DNA of 64,000 bases from Chamaecrista fasciculata (taxonomy: Eukaryota; Streptophyta; Magnoliopsida; Fabales; Fabaceae), in the NCBI GenBank assembly GCA_003254925.1, contig QANZ01043233.1, positions 50,605 through 114,604 of the forward strand. Direction: 5' to 3'. Of the stretch, positions 49,985-62,245 are shown one piece after another. The notes beneath the pieces were generated by a model. The model was given only the letters and a program-made list of their open reading frames with translations. It made no database searches and was not told the DNA's origin. A program made the position numbers and the translations under genes. Every line of letters begins with the position of its first letter. Within the stretch, counting starts at the first letter, position 1.

Positions 49985-50704
49985 ATCTTAAGGAAATTAA
50001 TACGAGATGAAGACTATTTGAGTAAACAAGTGTTTTCAATACTGACGTCTTCAAACTCGATCGCTTTGAGGGTATGAAGATAACAATCTTAAAGAGTGAT
50101 TGAGATGGAAGAAAAGTGAAGATGGAAGACAATTGCTTTGAATGGTAATGACTATGTCAGTGATATATATGGCCGGTCTAGTGAGGACAAAAGCAATTTG
50201 CATTCACTCCAATTATGAGATACAATATGCCTTGGCCTGGTATGTCTTTCATATTATTTATTTAAAGATATATTCATTCAGAATTTACAAGATGAAAAGT
50301 GAATTTATCGCATCGTGATTCAATTATCTGCATCCAGTCTTGGGAAAAGATTAAATAATTAATTGTTGATAGTTTGAAACAAATTCTTTAATCTTCTTTT
50401 ACGTCTTCTTGAGACACAGTATGCAACCGAGTATTGCTTTTACAACTTTGATGATGCAAGAAGAGGATTGAAATCGTCGTTGCAATGGACAAAGACGGTA
50501 CCGAAAATTGGTGTTTTTCAAAAGGTTCAATAGTTGTTGTAACGAGTTAACAAAAAATGGTGCCAGAGAACGACGTTTTGGCGGGTTGTGTTGATTGGTC
50601 CAAATAGGTTTTTGGTTGGATTAAACAACCTAGACAAAAAAATTGAAGATGACTTCTTCAACGTACTGTTCTGTGGAACGTGGCTTTGGGTGTGTACATA
50701 TATA

Positions 50705-52903
50705 TGTTGGGAAATCACAGAGGGAGCGCAGCGGAAGAAATTTAAAATTTTTGGACTAAAACGCAAATAAAACTAAAAGCTAACTCTGTGATTCCTTCCA
50801 GGATCCACTAACTATGTTTATACTAAGCAAGAAAAGATGTTTACCTAGTTTTGATCGGTGACTTATCGTATTCGCGAATTTGAGAAGTCCACAGAGTGTC
50901 CTTCCTCTACCAGTGATCCACACGAGCAGTTTGGCAGATGCCTAGGTGCTAGCCTCCTTCACTTCTTCCCAAGTGAATACGGGAACTCTATCTATGATTC
51001 TTGAATAATCAAGAACTGTTCTTGATTATCAAGATTGATTGGGAAGTACTAATATTATCAGGTGCAGGTCCAATTCTCTTTCTTCAAGAAAATCGACTCA
51101 CTCTCATAATATTAGGACTAGGCGATTTTTCACTCTCTATAGATGCTCTAGGCGAAATTCTTGGTCTGACCAAGAATTGATCTGTGTTGTGAGTTATCTC
51201 TGAGATAGGCGCCTAGTGCCTCTATTTATAGTGTTCTCATTCCTAGTTTTAGGGAATCCTAATCCAATTAGGATATCTCTAAGATATGGGATATCTTTTA
51301 GATATCTCAAAATATCTTTTGATTTATAATATTAAACTTAATATTATAATTCAAAAATAAGGCCCAATTTCGAATTTGACCTATCCTAGATCAAATCTTG
51401 GATCAAATCTTAATTTGCTCAAATCCTATTGGTTGGAATGAGTCATGAGATTTTGATTTTATAATTTAAATATTACTTTAATAATTAAATATAAAAATCG
51501 ACTTTAGCCTAGACCCAAACTCTAAAATGCAAGATCAAATCTTCCATCCCAAGAAAGGGGGTAGGCGAAATTCTCATGGAGTTTTTGGAGGAATTTTATA
51601 ACAACCCAAACTCCTTAGGTAGTTATAACTAATTCCTAACAATTTTGAATAAAAGAATTACCTTAATATCTTTTAATTCAAATCCTATATCTTTTCCAAA
51701 AGATATTTATCTTATCTTTATTTAATTAATAAAAACAATTTCTATTAATAAAAACAAAGATAATGAGGCGCCACCCTCATCCTTTTATTTCCCAATTTTA
51801 GTGAATTTAATAAATCAATAATTCCCTAATTTTTAGGAAACTTATTTAATTTATTTATTCACTAATATTTTAATTGTAAAACTATTTAACAATTAATTTA
51901 AATTTAAATTTGTCCAACAAATTTAAAACCTTAATCATAGATATTTATTTAAGACAAGATTTAATGTCCTAAGACATTTAACTATGTCCTAAATTGTGTC
52001 ACCTAAGTGACTCACGAATTAACCCTAATTCGTGTCCCAAAAATTAGCATCTTGATCCTGCTCATGTGTGACCCAGCAGGCCTCACGTGAAGTTGGCAGC
52101 AAGTCATCTTATGACTCACAAGTCGTGAGCGGACTCTAGCAAGCCATCACGACTACCCAAAACACGGGAGTTATCGCTTTAACGTTTTAACGATTTAACC
52201 TAAATACCACCTTGTCATAATTCCTATTGTCTCACGATATTTTGGTCATGGATCAGGCACGGGAATGTCATCCAAAATCCAAACCACAACTTTCTCGATT
52301 TCCTGAGTTAGTCCCAATTCCCAGCGTGGCCACGCATTTCTTGGACAGACTCATCGAGGGCGCCAGTTAAATATCTCTCATCTTAAATGAGGGACAAAAT
52401 CCCATCTTGGTCAACCACATTCCTTTGCACGGTAATCAACCAAACCCGTACCTAGCCTGTATGGCTACCCTGCTACGGGTAACGTTGGACTAGGCCAAAG
52501 TTTGACAACTACAATGCCGGAATAGTCAAGACCTCAGGTCTAAGGCTATCGTGACAGGTGTACAGGAGAGGCTCGCTTATGACTAAACCCATGCAGGACT
52601 CTCCGGGTCGGTCCAGCAATTTGTAACCCTTACAAAATTGCACCATGGCTCTCGAGAAGCATCTAGTGCATGTATCTCTATACACCGAGGTCATGCTGGT
52701 CTTAGTTCATTTACGTTCCCACGTGAATGATCGACCAGGGACAGTTTTAGATTAATTATCTTATAATTAATCAAGGACGCTATCATAGTAAACACGCTAA
52801 TAATATGATAACAACATAATTTATCTCTATAAATTAATCAAAAATACATATGTTCAAATAACACATAAATAAAATGATTGGCCCTAGGGCACAATCTCCA
52901 TCA
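50705..52903 (-). repeat. 3' LTR of the nested Copia element (left copy)
   Basis: About 2.2 kb with TGTTGGGAAATC at the plus-strand left end. The right end reads CTCCATCA where its partner reads CTCCAACA. The first about 1.1 kb is almost identical to the right LTR, while the part beyond about 51800 (the U3 side in element sense) carries many more differences. Confidence 0.9.
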
Positions 52904-52923
52904 AACTCCCACTTGCTCTAGGG
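52904..52923 (-). other. Polypurine tract of the nested Copia element
   Basis: On the minus strand the sequence immediately before the 3' LTR is CTAGAGCAAGTGGGAGTT, whose purine-rich GGGAG core directly abuts the LTR. It would prime plus-strand DNA synthesis. Confidence 0.7.
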
Positions 52924-52952
52924 TACAATCATTAATTAAATCGTTCCTACAC

Positions 52953-55900
52953 TTAGGTACATTCATCAATGCGTCTAATCCCCATCGACGTTACATGTCG
53001 TTCATGTACGACCCTCGCAAGAGGTTTTGTAAGAGGATCGGCAACATTATCCTCGCCTGCTACTTTACATATCTTAATATCTCCTCTATCAGCTATTTCT
53101 CTGACAAGGTGATAACGTCTGAGTATATGTTTGGTCCTTTGGTGGGACCGGGGCTCCTTAACTTGTGCAATAGCCCCACTATTGTCACAATATAAGGTAA
53201 CGGGATCAGCAATGGACGGAACCACTCCAAGCTCAGTGATGAACTTCCTAATCCATACAGCCTCCTTCGCTGCATCTGATGCTGCAATGTACTCAGACTC
53301 CGTTGTAGAATCAGCAATCGTGCTCTGTTTGGAACTCTTCCAACTCACGCTGCCACCGTTCAGGAGAAACACATATCCTGACTGCGATTTAAAGTCGTCT
53401 TGATCGGTTTGGAAACTGGCGTCAGTGTAACCAGTTACACTCAACTCCTCATCAGTTCCACCGTAAACCAAGAACTCATCCTTAGTTCTTCTTAAGTACT
53501 TAAGGATGTTTTTGACAGCGGTCCAATGATCCTCTCCAGGGTCTTGTTGGAACCGGCTTGTCATGCTTAGGGCAAATGATACATCAGGTCGAGTACACAG
53601 CATGGCATACATAATGGATCCAATTGCCGAAGCATAAGGGATGCCACTCATGCGCCCTCGCTCAACAAGTGTCTTTGGACACTGTTTCTTGCTAAGGGTC
53701 AAGCCATGATTCATCGGAATGAATCCCTTCTTGGAATCTTGCATACTGAACCTTTTCAGTATCTTATCCAAGTATGTACTCTGACTCAATCCGAGAAGCC
53801 TTCGAGATCTATCTCTATAGATCTTGATGCCTAGAATATAGGCAGCTTCTCCTAAGTCCTTCATTGAGAATGATTTTCCCAACCAAGATTTCACAATCTC
53901 TAAGGTTGGAATATCATTTCCAATGAGCAATATGTCATCGACATATAGCACCAAGAACACAATTGTGCTCCCACTAACCTTCTTGTAAACACAAGGTTCA
54001 TCTTCGTTTTGTGAGAAGCCAAACTCTTTAACTACCTCATCAAAACGATGATTCCAACTCCGGGATGCTTGCTTCAATCCATAAATGGATCTCTGAAGCT
54101 TGCATACCTTCTCTGGTTCCTCTGGACATACAAACCCCTCAGGTTGTGTCATGTACACATCCTCGAGCAGCCTTCCGTTAAGGAACGCTGTTTTGACATC
54201 CATCTGCCATATCTCATAGTCATAATATGCGGCTATGGCAAGGAGGATCCTAATGGACTTGGCCATTGCAACGGGCGAAAACGTTTCGTCATAGTCTATA
54301 CCATGACGTTGCGTAAATCCCTTCGCAACTAGCCTCGCCTTGAAGATGCTGACATTGCCATCCATATCTGTTTTCTCTTTGAAAACCCACTTGCACCCTA
54401 CGGGTTTTACCCCTTCGGGTGGAGCGACCAAGGTCCATACCTTGTTGTCGAACATAGATTGCATCTCAGCCTTCATGGCTTCAACCCATTTCTCAGAGTT
54501 GGGATCTACGATGGCCTCTTGATAGGTGGTGGGTTCACCACGCTCCATGAGCAACACATCTTTGTTTTCAGTCACGAGAAATCCGTAATATCTCTCTGGC
54601 TGAAAACGTGTCCTATCAGACCTTCGTGGTCCTTGTGTTTCTGGAGGAGTTTCCACAACGTCTTGTGGTACTTCTCCAGTTTCCGTCTGTGCCTCTGATG
54701 TGCTTTGTGGATTTTGAATTTCTTCAAGATCCACCTTACTCCCACTGTTTCTTTTGGAAACTAGATCCTTCTCTAAGAAGAATCCACTTCTGACTACAAA
54801 CACTTTGTTGTCAGCTGGGCAGTAAACATAGTATCCCCTTGTTTCCTTGGGGTATCCTACAAACAAGCACTTGAGGGATTTGGGAGACAGTTTATCGTTA
54901 GGCTGTTGCTTAACATAAACTTCACATCCCCAAACCTTGAGATAAGACATAATGGGCTTCTTCCCATTCCATATCTCATATGGTGTCTTCTCAACTGCTT
55001 TAGACGGAACACGGTTAAGTGTGAAAGCAGCAGTTTCTAGAGCATGCCCCCAGAAGGAAGGCGGAAGATCAGTTAGACTCATCATAGATCGGACCATATC
55101 TAATAAAGTCCGATTCCTCCTCTCAGAAACACCATTCCACTGTGGGGTTCCAGGAGGAGTAAGTTGTGAGACTATTCCACAACTTCTAAGATGATCAATA
55201 AATTCTTGACTCAAATACTCGCCTCCTCGATCGGATCGAAGGACTTTGATTTTCTTGTCAAGTTGGTTCTCTACTTCATTTTGAAATCTTTTGAACATTT
55301 CAAAAGACTCTGACTTGTGCTTCATTAGGTAGACGTAGCCATACCTACTGAAGTCGTCAGTGAACGTGATGAAGTAAGAGTAACCTCCTCTAGCTTGAAT
55401 GCTCATTGGTCCACATACATCACTATGTATGATCCCCAATAAGTCGGACGCCCTTTCACTGTGTCCAGTGAAGGGAGCCTTTGTCATCTTTCCAAGTAAA
55501 CAAGATTCGCAAGCATCATATGATTCAAAATCAAATGAGCTCAGAAGTCCATCTTTGTGGAGCTTCTCTAGGCGTTTCTCGTTTATATGGCCTAAACGAC
55601 AATGCCAGAGGTAAGTCGGATTAGATTCGTTAATCCTAATCCTTTTCGTATCAATGTTATAAATTTTGTTACTACGTGGTTGTTCTAATTTTAAGATGTA
55701 ATGATTATCATGCAAATCTCCATAAGCAAATAAAACATCATCTTTATAAATTGAACATCTATTGTTTCCATTAACACAAATAAATCCTTCCTTATCTAAA
55801 TAAGAAAGTGAAATAATATTCGAACTTAATGAAGGTACGTAATAACAATTGTTCAAAACAAAAACAAGCCCAGTGGGCAAAACAAGCTCATATGTTCCTA

Positions 55901-56930
55901 CGGCTACTGCAGCAACCCTTGCTCCATTCCCCACTCGTAGGTCCACTTCGCTTCTGTCCAGCTTCCTTGTGTCTCTAAGACCCTGCACATTTGTACAAAT
56001 GTGAGAACCACATGCTGTATCTAATACCCAAGTGGTTTGCGAAGAAAAATGGACATTTATAACAAAGATACCTGAAGTAGAGGGTGTGGTCCCCTTCTTC
56101 TGTTTCTTTAGATCTTCCAAGTACAGTTTGCAATTCCTTTTCCAGTGTCCTGGCTTTTGACAGAAAAAGCAAACAGCATCCTTTGCGGGCTTTGCCTTCT
56201 TGGCAGGTTGTGGGTTGGGCTTGGCCGCTGGCTTGGTCTCACCATCCACGGCGTTAGCCTTCCTTTTTCCTTTGCCCTTTCCCTTGCCCTTTCCTTTCTG
56301 AACCATCAAGACAGTGCTAGGCGCCTTTTTGATGGATGCCTCAGCAGTCTTGAGCATCCCATGCAGTTCAGAGACAGATTTCTCCATTCCATTCATGTTA
56401 AAGTTCATGACAAACTGGTCATAACTTTTGGGCAGCGAGTTCAGGATCAAATCCGTCGCAAGCTCTAGTGGGATGGGAAATCCGAGCCTTGTAAGGTGAT
56501 CTATGTACCCCTTCATCTTCATGACATGGGCACTAACAGATGTACCTTCAGCCATCTTGCAAGAGTATAGAGCCTTATTGGTCTCAAACCTCTCTTGTCT
56601 AGCCTGTTGCTGGAACATTTCCTTCAGATGGGTAACCATCTCGAAAGCCGTCTTGTCCTCCATGTTCTTTTGTAACTCGGGGACCATAGTGGCTAGCATC
56701 AGGCAAGCGACATCCACAGCGTCATTGAAATGCTTCTCATAAGCAGTTCTATCAGCTCTTGGAGCGCTGGCTGCAGGCTCCTCAGGGCAGGGTGTTTCTA
56801 GGACATACAATTTTCTTTCCTGGGTGAGAACAATTCTCAAGTTTCTAAACCAGTCAAGAAAATTTGTCCCAGACAATTTATCCTTCTCAAGGATAGATCG
56901 CAGTGATAATGTTGAACCATTGGTTGCCAT
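52953..56930 (-). CDS. Copia gag-pol polyprotein, 1325 aa, uninterrupted
   Basis: Single frame from ATG at 56930. Gag spans residues 1 to about 285, with a Lys/Gly-rich basic patch (212-224) and zinc knuckle CFFCQKPGHWKRNC (254-267). The protease active site is WVLDTACGSH (301-310): the usual triplet is DTG or DSG, and here it is DTA. Integrase has its HHCC zinc site at H443, H448, C474, C477 and catalytic D504, D567, E603. Reverse transcriptase contains YVDDILLIG, and RNase H follows with a TESEYIAASDAAKEA helix and DNSGAI. The frame codes for everything needed for retrotransposition except any separate accessory protein. An intact frame suggests recent activity, but the DTA change could impair polyprotein cleavage. 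The length matches typical plant Copia polyproteins. Confidence 0.95.
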   Translation of the reverse strand: MATNGSTLSLRSILEKDKLSGTNFLDWFRNLRIVLTQERKLYVLETPCPEEPAASAPRADRTAYEKHFNDAVDVACLMLATMVPELQKNMEDKTAFEMVTHLKEMFQQQARQERFETNKALYSCKMAEGTSVSAHVMKMKGYIDHLTRLGFPIPLELATDLILNSLPKSYDQFVMNFNMNGMEKSVSELHGMLKTAEASIKKAPSTVLMVQKGKGKGKGKGKRKANAVDGETKPAAKPNPQPAKKAKPAKDAVCFFCQKPGHWKRNCKLYLEDLKKQKKGTTPSTSGIFVINVHFSSQTTWVLDTACGSHICTNVQGLRDTRKLDRSEVDLRVGNGARVAAVAVGTYELVLPTGLVFVLNNCYYVPSLSSNIISLSYLDKEGFICVNGNNRCSIYKDDVLFAYGDLHDNHYILKLEQPRSNKIYNIDTKRIRINESNPTYLWHCRLGHINEKRLEKLHKDGLLSSFDFESYDACESCLLGKMTKAPFTGHSERASDLLGIIHSDVCGPMSIQARGGYSYFITFTDDFSRYGYVYLMKHKSESFEMFKRFQNEVENQLDKKIKVLRSDRGGEYLSQEFIDHLRSCGIVSQLTPPGTPQWNGVSERRNRTLLDMVRSMMSLTDLPPSFWGHALETAAFTLNRVPSKAVEKTPYEIWNGKKPIMSYLKVWGCEVYVKQQPNDKLSPKSLKCLFVGYPKETRGYYVYCPADNKVFVVRSGFFLEKDLVSKRNSGSKVDLEEIQNPQSTSEAQTETGEVPQDVVETPPETQGPRRSDRTRFQPERYYGFLVTENKDVLLMERGEPTTYQEAIVDPNSEKWVEAMKAEMQSMFDNKVWTLVAPPEGVKPVGCKWVFKEKTDMDGNVSIFKARLVAKGFTQRHGIDYDETFSPVAMAKSIRILLAIAAYYDYEIWQMDVKTAFLNGRLLEDVYMTQPEGFVCPEEPEKVCKLQRSIYGLKQASRSWNHRFDEVVKEFGFSQNEDEPCVYKKVSGSTIVFLVLYVDDILLIGNDIPTLEIVKSWLGKSFSMKDLGEAAYILGIKIYRDRSRRLLGLSQSTYLDKILKRFSMQDSKKGFIPMNHGLTLSKKQCPKTLVERGRMSGIPYASAIGSIMYAMLCTRPDVSFALSMTSRFQQDPGEDHWTAVKNILKYLRRTKDEFLVYGGTDEELSVTGYTDASFQTDQDDFKSQSGYVFLLNGGSVSWKSSKQSTIADSTTESEYIAASDAAKEAVWIRKFITELGVVPSIADPVTLYCDNSGAIAQVKEPRSHQRTKHILRRYHLVREIADRGDIKICKVAGEDNVADPLTKPLARVVHERHVTSMGIRRIDECT

Positions 56931-58403
56931 TTGATTCTACAATTTTAAGATATGAAAGTTTAATTAGCAAAATATTTCCACTATTTTATAAAACCCAGAA
57001 AATTATTATTAGTGGCTAAGATCCATATTTCACCAAAGTTTACCGTCGCGGAGGCGATCATGCACCCTTTGGTTATTTAGGTAGGTAACTCTTTACCAAT
57101 CACATCTTATGTGATTCTTAGATCTTTATGGGACTGTATCATCATATGATACATATTATGGCATGTTTATCCCATCTAATGCCTTAAGGTCCAAAACCGT
57201 TTTGATAACCTTATTAAGTCGCACAATAAAACTTGTGAATAGGCAAATTCAAAACAATGAGGCAAAAGCCCAACCAAATTTGATCAAGGCCCATTGAACA
57301 CGTGTCGCGGAGGCGATCACCGCATTCAATAAACCAAGACTTCAAAGAGGCACTGCGTTGAAAATCCATTCACCCGTGTCTCCTCAAGGTAAAAGTAGGT
57401 ACGTGCAGCGGAGGCTGTCACCGCCCCACGATGAACAAGAGGATAACAGGGTTGTTTTATTGATGGCATTAAAACTTAAGATTTTAAAAGGGTTCAATTT
57501 TAAATTGTTCCGTTTTGGTTCAATTTTAAATCCAATTTAAACGAGTTGTGCTTATGTATCATATACATATTCACGAACTTTGTATCTCATACAAAATCCT
57601 ATTCTCGTATCGTATACGTATTTGTTTATGAGAATGAAAATCGTTTGCATGTTAAACGCAGCCCTAAAACATACATCTAGCGCAGATTGCATCACATACA
57701 AAATTCTAAATGCATAAAATAAACGTGTTTAGATATGGCCCATCTACCCTAAATTCCCTCAAGCCAATGAGAGAACTTTTCTAAAAAGAAAAGAAAATTA
57801 CATTGGGAAAGCCTCAGTTACATTGAGGTGAAAAAAAATAAAAATTACATTCAGAAATTTAGGGAGACGACACGCAGGCCGTATTTACCATAAATAAAAC
57901 CTAGAGCCATATCCAACACCATACCCATACATGAACAATTCATATATTAAAAGTCACAACACAAACACAACAAAACATTTTAATTGTGGTTCTTTAGAGC
58001 TTGTGCAATTTAACATGCCTCTTAAAATTTGGTATTGTACCAATAATTATAATTCAAGAATCAAATTCAAGAATTCGAATTATTGGTCTAAAATTATTAA
58101 ATTCTTAATTTAAAAATTCGACTTCCCTTATAATATTATAATTAAAACAATTTTAATCAAAAATATATATAAGAGTCGACCAACACCCAAAATTTCAAGA
58201 AAAATTCTTTAAATCAATCCAATTGATTTCCTATGTATCAAATACATAATCTTGCACCAATCTTTTAGATTTAAGTTCGAAAATCATGTGGTGGGTTTTC
58301 GCAAAACTTTAAGCATGTGATTAAAACTATAAACATCAAACATACATCTCATGTATATCACACAACTAGTATAAACATACAATTAGCGTGGCTCTGATAC
58401 CAC
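56931..58403 (-). other. Leader of the nested Copia element with repeated GCGGAGGC motif
   Basis: Between primer-binding site and gag ATG. It holds no long frame. A GC-rich word recurs: GTCGCGGAGGCGATCA at about 57046-57061 and 57304-57319, and CAGCGGAGGCTGTCACCGCC at about 57414-57433. It may contain packaging or dimerisation signals, which is inference. Confidence 0.6.
58387..58403 (-). other. Primer-binding site for initiator Met tRNA
   Basis: The minus strand reads TGGTATCAGAGCC one base after the LTR end, the standard complement to the 3' end of plant initiator methionine tRNA. Confidence 0.9.
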
Positions 58404-60592
58404 TGTTGGGAAATCACAGAGGGAGCGCAGCGGAAGAAATTAAAAATTTTGGACTAAAACGCAAATAAAACTAAAAGCTAACTCTGTGATTCCTTCCAGG
58501 ATCCACTAACTATGTTTATACCAGATTAGAAAAGATGTTTACCTAGTTTTGATCGGTGACTTATCGTATTCGCGAATTTGAGAAGTCCACAGAGTGTCCT
58601 TCCTCTACCAGTAATCCACACGAGCAGTTTGGCAGATGCCTAGGTGCTAGCCTCCTTCACTTCTTCCCAAGTGAATACGGGAACTCTATCTATGATTCTT
58701 GAATAATCAAGAACTGTTCTTGATTATCAAGATTGATTGGGAAGTACTAATATTATCAGGTGCAGGTCCAATTCTCTTTCTTCAAGAAAATCGACTCACT
58801 CTCATAATATTAGGACTAGGCGATTTTTCACTCTCTATAGATGCTCTAGGCGAAATTCTTGGTCTGACCAAGAATTGATCTGTGTTGTGAGTTATCTCTG
58901 AGATAGGCGCCTAGTGCCTCTATTTATAGTGTTCTCATTCCTAGTTTTAGGGAATCCTAATCCAATTAGGATATCTCTAAGATATGGGATATCTTTTAGA
59001 TATCTCAAAATATCTTTTGATTTATAATATTAAACTTAATATTATAATTCAAAAATAAAGCCCAATTTCGAATTTGACCTATCCTAGATCAAATCTTGGA
59101 TCAAATCTTGATTTGCTCAAATCCTATTGGTTGGAATGAGTCATGAGATTTTGATTTTATAATTTAAATATTACTTTAATAATTAAATATAAAAATCGAC
59201 TTTAGCCTAGACCCAAACTCTAAAATGCAAGATCAAATCTTCCATCCCAAGAAGGGGGTAGGCGAAATTCTCATGGAGTTTTTGGAGGAATTTTATAACA
59301 ACCCAAACTCCTTAGGTAGTTATAACTAATTCCTAACAATTTTGAATAAAAGAATTACCTTAATATCTTTTAATTCAAATCCTATATCTTTTCCAAAAGA
59401 TATTTATCTTATCTTTATTTAATTAATAAAAACAATTTCTATTAATAAAAACAAAGATAATGAGGCGCCACCCTCATCCTTTTATTTCCCAATTTTAGTG
59501 AATTTAATAAATCAATATTTTCCTACCTTTTAGGAAACCTATTTAATTTATTTGTTCACTAATATTTTAATTGTAAAACTATTTAACAATTAATTTAAAT
59601 TTCAATTTGTCCAACAAATTTAAAATCTCAATCATAGATATTTATTTAAGACAAGATTTAATGTCCTAAGACATTAAACTATGTCCTAAATTGTGTCACC
59701 TAAGTGACTCACGAATTAACCCTAATTCGTGTCCCAAAAATTAGCATCTTGATCCTGCTCATGTGTGACCCAGCAGGCCTCACGTGAAGTTGGCAGCAAA
59801 TCATCTTTATGATTCACAAGTTGTGAGCGGACTCTAGCAAGCCATCACAACTACCCAAAACCCGGGAGTTATCGCTTTAACGACTTTAACGATTTAACCT
59901 AAATACCACCTTGTCATAATTCCTATTGTCTCACGATATTTTGGTCATGGATCAGGCACGGGAATGTCATCCAAAATCCAAACCACAACTTTTTCGATTT
60001 CCTGAGTTAGTCCCATATCCTTGTGTGGCCACACATTCCTTGGACAGACTCATCGAGGGGCCCAGTTAAATATCTCTCATCTTAATGAGGGACAAAATCC
60101 CATCTTGGTCAACCACATTCCTCAGCATGGAAATCAACCAAACCCGTACCTAGCCCTTATGGCTACCCTGTTACGGGCAACGTTAGACTAGGCCAAAGTC
60201 TGACAACTACAATGCCGGAATAGTCAAGACCTCAGGTCTAAGGCTATCGTGACAGGTGTACAGGAGAGGCTCGCTTATGACTAAACCCATGCAGGACTCT
60301 CCGGGTCGGTCCAGCAACTTGTAACCCTTACATAATTGCATCATGACTCTCGAGAAGCATCTAGTGCATGTATCTCTATACACCGAGGTCATGCTGGTCT
60401 TGGTTCATTTACGCTCCCACGTGAATGATCGACCAGGGACAGTTTTAGATTATTTATCATATAATTAATCAAGGATTGTCATCATAGTAAACACGCTAAT
60501 AATATGATAACCATTAATTTATCTCCATAAATTAATTAATATGTTCAAAACATATTTATAAAATGATTGGCCCTAGGGCACAATCTCCAACA
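58404..60592 (-). repeat. 5' LTR of the nested Copia element (right copy)
   Basis: About 2.19 kb, TG...CA bounded. In element sense it would drive transcription. The plus-strand word CTATTTATAGTG near 58919 gives, on the minus strand, CACTATAAATAGAGG, a good TATA box. Confidence 0.9.
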
Positions 60593-61094
60593 ATATATGT
60601 ATTTGAAAACCCAAAGAAACGATTCCAGTAGGATCCGATCAACACAGATTAATTAAGGTGTGATTGCATGACCCAAATAGGATTAAAGAAATAACTCCTT
60701 ATATATGAAATGTGTCATTTGTAGGGAGAGTTATTATTTTGTTTTTTTTTAAAAAAAAAAAATTCAAAACTTTTGAGGAAGCGGTTCTGTCATGAGTCAT
60801 GACTAGAAGGCATATCCCTTGATTAAGTAAAGTATGCATGTGATTTCATTTATATTCATAAATGAAAAGACAGACACTTTGCCAAGTATTATTGAAGCTA
60901 TGTCAATTGGCTTATGAAATGCACTAATGATCTATGGCGTTTTCGATTATATATATATATATATATATATAAATGGTGGAGAGATAAAACAGAGATTACA
61001 AGAAAACAGTGCCGGAAAATGTCGTTTTACGACAGGCTACATCGACGGATCCAATCTGTAATTTGAGTCGAATTGCAGAATCTGGAGAAAAGTA

Positions 61095-61690
61095 GTGTTG
61101 ATTCTTTGCAAAACTAGAAATATTCTAGTGCAAATTAAAGAAGAAATGTTAATAATTTCATGGATGGATACTCAATATAGTGGGGGTATTATTAGTTGGG
61201 CTTCTAAGGAGCAATACACTGAAATAGCAATTTATTGCTATGAAAGAAGTGAAATGGTTAAAGAATATATAGTTGAATATAAAGTTGTGGCCACAACGAC
61301 AGCTAGTCATTTAACTTCTTGTGATGATAAAGCTACAAGGAGTGTAGCAGACAATAAGAGATAATTGTTGACATATAGGACTATAATGATAGCCTATGAT
61401 TATAATCAAATTTATGAAAAGGTTGAGGCATGCCTGTATAAGAGAATTAGTAACACATGAGACTATGACGATAGTCTATGTGGAATAAGAAATTGATTGA
61501 TTTGCTTATAAAAGTATTATCAATTGTTCTTTTGTATTGTGATAGTCGGACATCAATGACTATAGCACTTTACAATGGAAAGTTCAGACATATAAGGTCT
61601 AAAAATAATAATCTTGTTGACCCATTGACTAAAAGGCTCTCAAGAGATTGAATTAATAATACTAGTAGAGTCATGGGTTTCAAGGAGTTT
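61095..61690 (+). pseudogene. RNase H / pol C-terminal remnant of the outer element
   Basis: The frame 61095-61364 includes GGIISWASKEQYTEIAIYCYE, which matches the GGxISWxSKKQxxVALSSTEAEY region of Copia RNase H with altered catalytic surroundings. Downstream, after stops, NNLVDPLTKRLSRD-like coding at about 61605-61650 matches the Copia pol end (xNxADPLTKxLxxE). The rest of pol and all of gag are missing. Confidence 0.7.
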
Positions 61691-62245
61691 TTAAAATATC
61701 ACTCATAATGGAAACCTTACTTTTCTTATTGTTATGCAATTCTAAAAGTTCAAAAGGTAACAACAAGTTATGTTTAGTGATGGAGATCAAGTACTAGAAT
61801 TTTTTTTTTTTTTTAAAAAAAGTACTTATGAACTAGAGGGTGAGTATTTTTAATACTCTTAATGAAGTAACAGAGTTCGGAATAAGAACTAAAGTTAGTC
61901 CAAACAAAGGACTTGATTAAAAACTTCACCTATGTAAACACATGAAGTGGTGCCGCTTCAACCAAAGTTTGGAAATAAAACTTTGTCAGTGTTTATGAAA
62001 CAGGAAGGAGCACAAGGCCGTATACGTGCTAAGTTTACATTGAACACATTGTATTTAATTTAAGTGTTTATGTGTATTTATACATCCGTTTTGTCTTTTA
62101 TGGATTGAAGTTTAATAGAACTATTTTCTAACTATCAATTCGGGCAGAGCTTGATGTATTTATACAAGTAGTAGGTTTAAATCGAAAGATACCTCCTATA
62201 TGCGTAAATTCTTGAATTAAATAAATTACTAACTAAGTGGGGGAT

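Larger units (their letters stand above)
50705..60592 (-). mobile_element. Nested Copia-superfamily LTR retrotransposon (9.9 kb)
   Basis: Complete element on the minus strand with LTRs 58404-60592 (its 5') and 50705-52903 (its 3'). Target duplication ATATA at 50700-50704 and 60593-60597. Next to its 5' LTR, GTGGTATCAGAGCCACG (58387-58403, minus reading) is a canonical initiator-Met tRNA primer-binding site; next to its 3' LTR a purine-rich CAAGTGGGAGTT is the polypurine tract. The gag-pol frame at 52953-56930 is uninterrupted. A leader of about 1.47 kb separates primer site and gag. Integrase precedes reverse transcriptase, which defines Copia order. Confidence 0.95.

Noticed and set aside
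52509-52694. Conserved 61-codon frame in both LTRs (also 60207-60392)
   Set aside because: It is present in both copies because the LTRs are duplicates; it is short, has no domain, and differs between copies, so an LTR-encoded protein is not supported.
53131-56742. Plus-strand frames across the Copia element
   Set aside because: They are antisense to the 1325-codon gag-pol frame, which explains them fully.
60950-60971. AT dinucleotide run as a regulatory or origin element
   Set aside because: A simple (AT)n microsatellite inside a transposon remnant; no further signal.
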